From Epiperipatus broadwayi (lineage: Eukaryota; Onychophora; Udeonychophora; Euonychophora; Peripatidae): a DNA stretch of 64,000 nt. Shown here one piece after another: positions 60,880 through 64,000 of the stretch. The stretch lies in assembly GCA_028023455.1 (NCBI GenBank), contig JAQFVV010006221.1:6675011-6739010 (forward strand), given 5' to 3'. Numbering within the stretch: the first letter of the stretch is position 1; each line of letters starts with the position of its first letter. The translations under genes were made by a program, and so were the position numbers. The notes under the pieces are model-generated. The model was not told the origin of the DNA. It was given only the letters and a program-made list of their open reading frames with translations, and made no database searches.

Positions 60880-63800
60880 GCTTTAGAAATTGTTTCATAT
60901 GATTGTAAAAGCTGGCTGTATTAAATAACACAGCTATAAATATTAAAAGTATATTTAAAAATTTGATTTTAATAGTTTAAAACTGATAAGTTAATAAATA
61001 CAGTATTTAAATTTGTAATCATATTTAAATAGTCAAAATTAATATAGTATATTTTAAAATAAACTTTGTGATGGTGAAAATTATATCTAGTTCTATATTT
61101 TCTAAATTGTTCTTCAAATTTTTATAATTATTTTATATAATATAATAAGTGTATCAATTTTATTAATCTGGGCAGAGAAATAGATTGAAAATCGTCTGTC
61201 AAAGTTATTAATCATGTGACTTGTATATTATATACGTTCATACACTCGCTTGTTTGAAATAATAACAAAGTTTAAAATATTTTAAAAGTTATATTATAGA
61301 ATTGGATAGAATTATTGCCTATCATAAAAGTAAATAGTAATAAATATTAAATTAACTATCATATGTAATGTTTTAAATAGTATCATAAAGACGAATAGTT
61401 ATAATAAAAATTAAATATTTTATTTAAATAAAAACAAGATAAATTGAATATTAAAAAAAATGGAATAGGTTATTAAAATTATTTTAAAAGTTATTTTAAA
61501 TGTTTAAATAGTTTTAATAAAATAATAATTTATTTAAAAGTAATATTTTAAATAATATTTTGGGTTCATTACGTCATAATTTCTGATTTTGAAATATAAT
61601 TCTGCTATAAATTGAAAATATGTAAATTTGTTCTCAAGCTAAAGTAAGAATTAACCAATAGGAATAGGTATTCTTACGGACTATAAATATGAATTGCACG
61701 GGGGTATAGGGGGAGATTAATAATGTATTGAAACCAGAGAAAGGTAAACTATAGCTATCAAAGAGATAGTATTTTAAAATTATTATTTTAGTCAATTTTA
61801 GCGCTCTCTCATAATTTATTTGCAAAAACTAAGTAATATTTTAAAAGTAACTTGCAAAAAAGAGAGTGTAAACTAAAAAATATTTTAATAATTTCGTTTA
61901 ACATGCTTTGTTAAATTTTTTAAAGTTCCTTTATCAGTAGTATTTTATCTAAAAATTTAACCTAAACTTCGCAATAAAAAAAATGTATATACTGTGGAAT
62001 AAAATGGATAGAAATTGTAATACTGTAAAAATGTTTGGAATATTTATTGATACAGCTTTATTAATATTTCACCGAAGAACTGTTTTGGTACATAAAAAAA
62101 CCACAGCTTGGACATTATACGGAGTCTAAAAAATGTATTGAAACGTATTATTTATAAGTTTATCTAAAATTTATTTTAAAATGGTGATAAGACAGTTATG
62201 ACTCATGAATTATTTTATAGAATATTATGTTCAAAGGAGTAAAGTGTTATATACTTCCTGAAGGTGGCATTTTTTAAAAGTGTTTTCAAGAATTAAAGAA
62301 AGAGCCCAGGAAAATATGTAACAGAAGCGTTTTTTGATATTAAAATATCCGTTCTTAGAATTATTTAAAAATGTATTTAGAAAAGATTTGTTTAAAAGTA
62401 CTTGAAGTTTTTTATTATTAAAAGAGATTTATAAAAAATATCAAACGAAAGTTTAAATGTATCAAGAAGGAAACATAGAAAAAAAAGTGAACACATAGAT
62501 GAATAAAAGATGGATACATGGAAATACAAATAGTACTTAAAAGTTTATCGAATATTTTAAAAGTTAAATTAGATAGATTGATGCATCAGATACGCAGAGA
62601 ATATTGGTAGAGAAGATTAAGAAGCTTCACGGGATTAATTAATATTATGATTTAATAATTATCGTCCTAAATACTAAAACCAAGGATTATTTTCTATAAA
62701 TTTTACTAAATGGATTAATAATTATTTTTATTTTAAACTTTAATGCGCTTGGAGAACATTTTTAAAAACCCTAGAGAAAATAATAAACATTTTGGACTTA
62801 CCAGGAACTATTGTCAAGAAAATATGTAAATATAGTTTTGATTCCTTTTATTTTGTTAACCTAGTTTAAATCTAAATTTTTTATATAAGATTAGGAAAAA
62901 CATAAAAACATTAATTTATTAATATTAAAATTTTATAATATAACAATCTAATAATTTAGCTAAAAATATTTTAATATAAAGTGTATGGGTGTGAATTTTT
63001 TTTATATCTGCAACGCTCAAGTGGACAAAGGAAGCCTACTGAACACGATGACTAGATAAAGGTTATTGGTAATAATAGTAACTATTGATAATTTATAATG
63101 TATATTTTTTTTGTTTTCTTTAGATCAACCATAAATTGGAAGAATGAAGTGTAAAAGTTTTTTAATTATATGTAACACATTTTCATACAACATTTTTAAA
63201 AAAAAGCCATTATGAGATAGGATTGATTTGAAAATATGCATACGACGATTATTTTTTTTTATTAGTGATATAATCCAACATAACAAATAATTATATGATT
63301 CTTTTAAAATTTTCATGTTATAGGATATTCAAATATTGTCTAAGTAGATTGTATATGATTAAACATACAGAGCAACGAAGTAAGCAACTTTTCTTATGGG
63401 ATCGTAAGATTGTTTAACTATTAATGAATTTTATTTATTGTTTTGTAAATGCAGATAGTTATTTATCGATGTAAGATGTGGAAAATCTTGAGAAATAATG
63501 TTGAGATAGTGGCTTGGAAGTACTTAGTGAACAGGAAACCAAGATGATGTTTTAAGAAATAGTATGTTATAAGGAATGGACATAATATTTAGTCTTTATG
63601 TGAATATCAGCATAGTTAACAAAGCCCTATGACTGATACACATTTTATTTGGACAGTGTTTATATTTCTTTAAATATTTGATGTTCTAATAAAGCTGAAG
63701 AAATAGCTTTAACATCGTCCCTGTACTAGAGGATATTAGGCAGGTAAATGTCATACCTCTTCCCACTGTGCCATGTTTTTTTTGAGATATGTTAAGAGTA

Positions 63801-64000
63801 ATACTCTAGCTTTCTTCCTTAATCCTATGCATCTCTTTTTGCTATCTTTATTTCATGTAACTGCATCGTTCAGTAAGATATGTTTAAGAGAAATGATAAA
63901 TAATTTAGAACTTAGGTTATGCTATCGTTTTGTATAAGATTGATTTATTTGCTTAGAAGGAATAGGACGTTATAACTTAAAATTGAAGATCCAAAGTATC
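60880..64000. repeat. Diverged direct duplication, right copy (runs off the window)
   Basis: This is the partner of 43000-46460, collinear over at least 3 kb. The last clear anchors are GAGTAATACTCTAG at 63796 and CCTATGCATCTC...GCATCGTTCAGTAAG, matching CCTATGCATGCATCGAATCG and GCATCGTACAAAACTG of the left copy. The end of the duplication lies outside the window. CCAAT (61655) and TATAAATA (61682) repeat the promoter-like pair of the other copy. No long frame is present. Confidence 0.62.

Noticed and set aside
1-64000. CRISPR array, bacterial operons or ribosomal RNA
   Set aside because: No regularly spaced identical repeats with unique spacers, no clustered same-strand genes and no rRNA-like conserved sequence. 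The repeats present are tandem or transposon-derived.

Overview
This is a very AT-rich (roughly three-quarters A+T by eye) stretch of animal nuclear DNA, most likely from an invertebrate. The retroelements fit that: an RTE-type LINE, a K02A2.6-like Gypsy element, a mariner remnant, tRNA-derived SINEs, Tigger-like terminal-inverted-repeat elements, and repeats carrying Penelope-type small hammerhead motifs. I cannot name the species. No intact host protein-coding gene is supported. The longest open frames are pieces of decayed transposable elements and the rest are short chance frames in AT-rich DNA.

Left part (1-16 kb). A foldback element opens the window. A block of about 3.7 kb at 252-4074 recurs in direct orientation at 7504-11119. 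Between the two copies, on the minus strand, lies a decayed Gag-like coiled-coil gene (about 4312-5774). A 14-base purine tract abuts the point where the left copy begins TGTGACC on that strand. This makes a gag-only retrotransposon with unusually long LTRs a testable reading, with plain segmental duplication as the alternative. Foldback elements follow at 11.2-11.5, 11.7-12.3 and 14.0 kb. A second coiled-coil Gag-like relic lies on the plus strand at 14.9-15.4 kb.

Middle part (16-31 kb). A nearly full-length but inactivated RTE-type LINE (apurinic-like endonuclease plus reverse transcriptase) occupies 16.64-19.9 kb on the minus strand. A tRNA-derived SINE with a hammerhead-like segment follows at 20.0 kb. 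A Gypsy element spans 20845-24470: two LTRs, primer-binding site, gag and protease remnants, an internal deletion of RT/RNase H and most of integrase, and the integrase tail. A short tRNA-like retroposon with a 19-bp target duplication is nested in its leader. At 25.5 kb there is a 5'-truncated second copy of the LINE 3' end. At 28.9-29.7 kb and 54.5-55.2 kb there are two copies of a composite inverted/direct repeat containing minimal hammerhead ribozyme-like motifs. A mariner remnant lies at 30.34-31.16 kb.

Right part (31-64 kb). This is mostly unannotatable AT-rich DNA. It contains three near-complete and two partial copies of a TA-flanked, Tigger-like non-autonomous DNA transposon (36.5, 49.6, 51.8, 56.2 and 58.3 kb), short tandem repeats, a possible SINE at 42.2 kb, a foldback element at 50.0 kb and a relatively GC-rich island at 51.0-51.35 kb. 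An old diverged direct duplication (about 43.0-46.5 kb against about 60.9-64.0 kb) carries a CCAAT/TATA pair in each copy and runs off the right edge.

There is no operon-like or pathway-level organisation. The content reads as layers of retrotransposition, cut-and-paste transposition and segmental duplication in an intergenic or intronic region.
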